Below the pieces are notes generated by a model. It saw only the letters and a list, made by a program, of their open reading frames with translations, did no database searches and was not told the origin of the DNA. DNA of 6,471 nucleotides from assembly GCA_947461325.1 (NCBI GenBank), contig CANHLD010000100.1:1-6471 (forward strand), given 5' to 3'. Each line of letters begins with the position of its first letter. Within the stretch, counting starts at the first letter, position 1. Both the position numbers and the translations under genes were made by a program. This DNA comes from Comamonadaceae bacterium. GTDB lineage: Bacteria > Pseudomonadota > Gammaproteobacteria > Burkholderiales > Burkholderiaceae_C. Of the stretch, positions 5,678-6,471 are shown in pieces.

Positions 5678-5712
5678 AAAACCTGCGCCATGTGAATGCC
5701 GCAGGTTTTTTT
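5678..5712 (+). terminator. Rho-independent terminator
   Basis: AAAACCTGCG (5678-5687) pairs with CGCAGGTTTT (5700-5709) around a 12-nt loop, and a run of seven T (5706-5712) follows. This is a clear intrinsic terminator for the secreted-protein gene. The A tract on the left makes it partly usable from the opposite strand, where it would end the convergent zincin transcript. Confidence 0.9.
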
Positions 5713-5721
5713 ACGTCTGCT

Positions 5722-6294
5722 TTATTTCAAGGATTCCAAAGCGGTTGGTGAACTGAAAAAAGCCTCAGGATTTTTAGCGCACTGCAAGGTCTGGTGCCAG
5801 AACTGGGCGCCCGAACCTGCATATTCAATTGGCAATATGCTCATCATGTTGAAGTGCATGGTTTCCAGTTGTTTCATGCGGTTGTAATTCATAAGCCCGC
5901 GCTTTCCCATCTCAATATATGCAGAGCAATTGGCGCCGACTTCACTTATTTGCGGATTTTGTGCATGGGCACATTCGTGAAAATAAACGAAATCCCAAAT
6001 GGTTTGCGAGCCCTTGATGGATTTCGCGTGTGCAGGCGCATCGATGATGATAGTGGGCCAGCCATTGTCATCCAACCGCATAACGGCTACAGCCCGGCCA
6101 AGCTCGGGACTGCGTTTTTGAATATCGGTGTAACTGTCCCAAACTTCGATTGCGACGCCGGTTTTACCATTCACATTAACCGCGCATTGCACATTTTCGC
6201 CAGTGGAAATCTCAAAAGCGCTGGAGACCGTGCCGCATAAGATGAATAACCACGAAATAGCTGTCTTTGACAGCTGGGGGACAAACCTGTGCAT
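5722..6294 (-). CDS. Secreted minimal zincin-like protein (HECAH)
   Basis: A 190-residue protein with an N-terminal signal peptide (1-25; hydrophobic SWLFILCGTVSSA, cut likely before FEIS). It is not a lipoprotein, since the Cys at 20 is preceded by Leu rather than Gly/Ala. The core is FVYFHECAHAQNPQISEVGANCSAY (about 102-126): His106 and His110 are the zinc ligands and Glu107 the general base of an HExxH metalloprotease helix, and Glu118 in ExxANC fits the third ligand seen as ExxADC in related short HECAH proteins. Other Cys at 37, 108, 123 and 172 may form disulfides. No family-specific domain is recognised and the substrate is unknown; proteolysis is inferred. AAGGGG (6301-6306, complement) sits 6 nt before the ATG. 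It lies 23 nt behind the upstream membrane-protein gene, probably in one operon. Confidence 0.85.
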   Translation of the reverse strand: MHRFVPQLSKTAISWLFILCGTVSSAFEISTGENVQCAVNVNGKTGVAIEVWDSYTDIQKRSPELGRAVAVMRLDDNGWPTIIIDAPAHAKSIKGSQTIWDFVYFHECAHAQNPQISEVGANCSAYIEMGKRGLMNYNRMKQLETMHFNMMSILPIEYAGSGAQFWHQTLQCAKNPEAFFSSPTALESLK

Positions 6295-6300
6295 ATTTCG

Positions 6301-6306
6301 CCCCTT
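6301..6306 (-). promoter_or_regulatory. Shine-Dalgarno of the zincin gene
   Basis: AAGGGG on the minus strand, 6 nt before the ATG at 6294. It is a strong site and fixes the start that carries the signal peptide. Confidence 0.75.
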
Positions 6307-6317
6307 AGAGTTTGAGC

Positions 6318-6471
6318 TTATTTTTGCTCTGTGGCTTGCAATGCGTTCATATAAGGGTGTGTTCGCCTTTCAGCAAAACCATCAATCAGCAAACCAACAC
6401 CTGCAAAAAATACAAGTGCGATGCCAATGCCTTGGTAAAAATCCGAAGCCCCAGAAAACCGGAGCAACAAA
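6318..6471 (-). CDS. Membrane protein, C-terminal end only
   Basis: Fifty codons and a TAA stop (6318-6320) are visible on the minus strand; the gene continues beyond 6471. The visible end reads as a hydrophobic helix (YQGIGIALVFFAGVGLLIDG) followed by a basic, polar tail (FAERRTHPYMNALQATEQK), which suggests an inner-membrane protein whose C-terminus lies in the cytoplasm by the positive-inside rule. I do not recognise the family from this fragment. The stop lies 23 nt before the zincin ATG, so the two are probably cotranscribed. The open frame reaches the window edge with a membrane-like composition, which supports it as real coding sequence despite the short visible length. Confidence 0.65.
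   Translation of the reverse strand, partial: LLLRFSGASDFYQGIGIALVFFAGVGLLIDGFAERRTHPYMNALQATEQK

Noticed and set aside
5794..6240. 148-codon + strand frame opposite the zincin gene
   Set aside because: It is antisense to a gene with signal peptide, HExxH motif and strong ribosome site, and has no features of its own.
6225..6245. Possible lipobox in the zincin signal peptide (LFILC)
   Set aside because: The residue before Cys20 is Leu, not Gly/Ala/Ser, so lipidation is unlikely; ordinary cleavage near SSA fits better.
1..6471. CRISPR array, insertion sequence, tRNA, rRNA or TPP riboswitch
   Set aside because: No regularly spaced repeats, terminal inverted repeats with a transposase, cloverleaf or thi-box sequence were seen. 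A riboswitch, if any, would lie upstream of the window.

Overview
The window looks like ordinary chromosomal DNA of a betaproteobacterium, most likely Burkholderiales. This rests on the sequence style of ThiG (PWAAPIGTGKGPVNP block), on a thiamine phosphate synthase with the long N-terminal extension I associate with that order, and on roughly even base composition. It is an inference from protein style, not a database match. I see no mobile element, CRISPR array, rRNA or tRNA.

Positions 1-2540 (+) form a compact run: thiG (5' end outside the window), a thiE-type thiamine phosphate synthase and a pirin-family cupin. The gaps of 10 and 13 nt suggest one transcript. ThiG makes the thiazole phosphate and ThiE couples it to the pyrimidine to give thiamine phosphate. 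The pirin is an unexpected passenger that has kept the three His metal positions but lost the usual Glu.

Positions 2541-4850 are a regulator/transport block. A very small minus-strand protein resembles only the first helix-turn-helix of an AraC C-terminal domain. It is divergent from a TetR-type repressor across a short AT-rich gap holding an A6-N4-T6 inverted repeat. The TetR gene converges, with 3 nt between stops, on a 12-helix MFS transporter of the sialate/aromatic-acid symporter type (minus strand). The repressor could control either neighbour or itself; the sequence does not decide.

Positions 4851-5237 are non-coding, carrying a short tandem repeat upstream of the transporter and an AT-rich leader before the next gene. 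Positions 5238-6471 concern exported proteins: a small secreted protein resembling the surface-adhesin E family (+), two hairpins of which the second is a good intrinsic terminator, then on the minus strand a secreted minimal zincin (HECAH motif) and, directly upstream of it, the C-terminal end of a membrane protein that runs off the window.

I do not see strong evidence of a new multi-gene system. The items most worth a second look are the single-HTH AraC-like mini-protein, the pirin with an altered metal site in a thiamine operon, and the small secreted zincin facing the adhesin-E-like protein.
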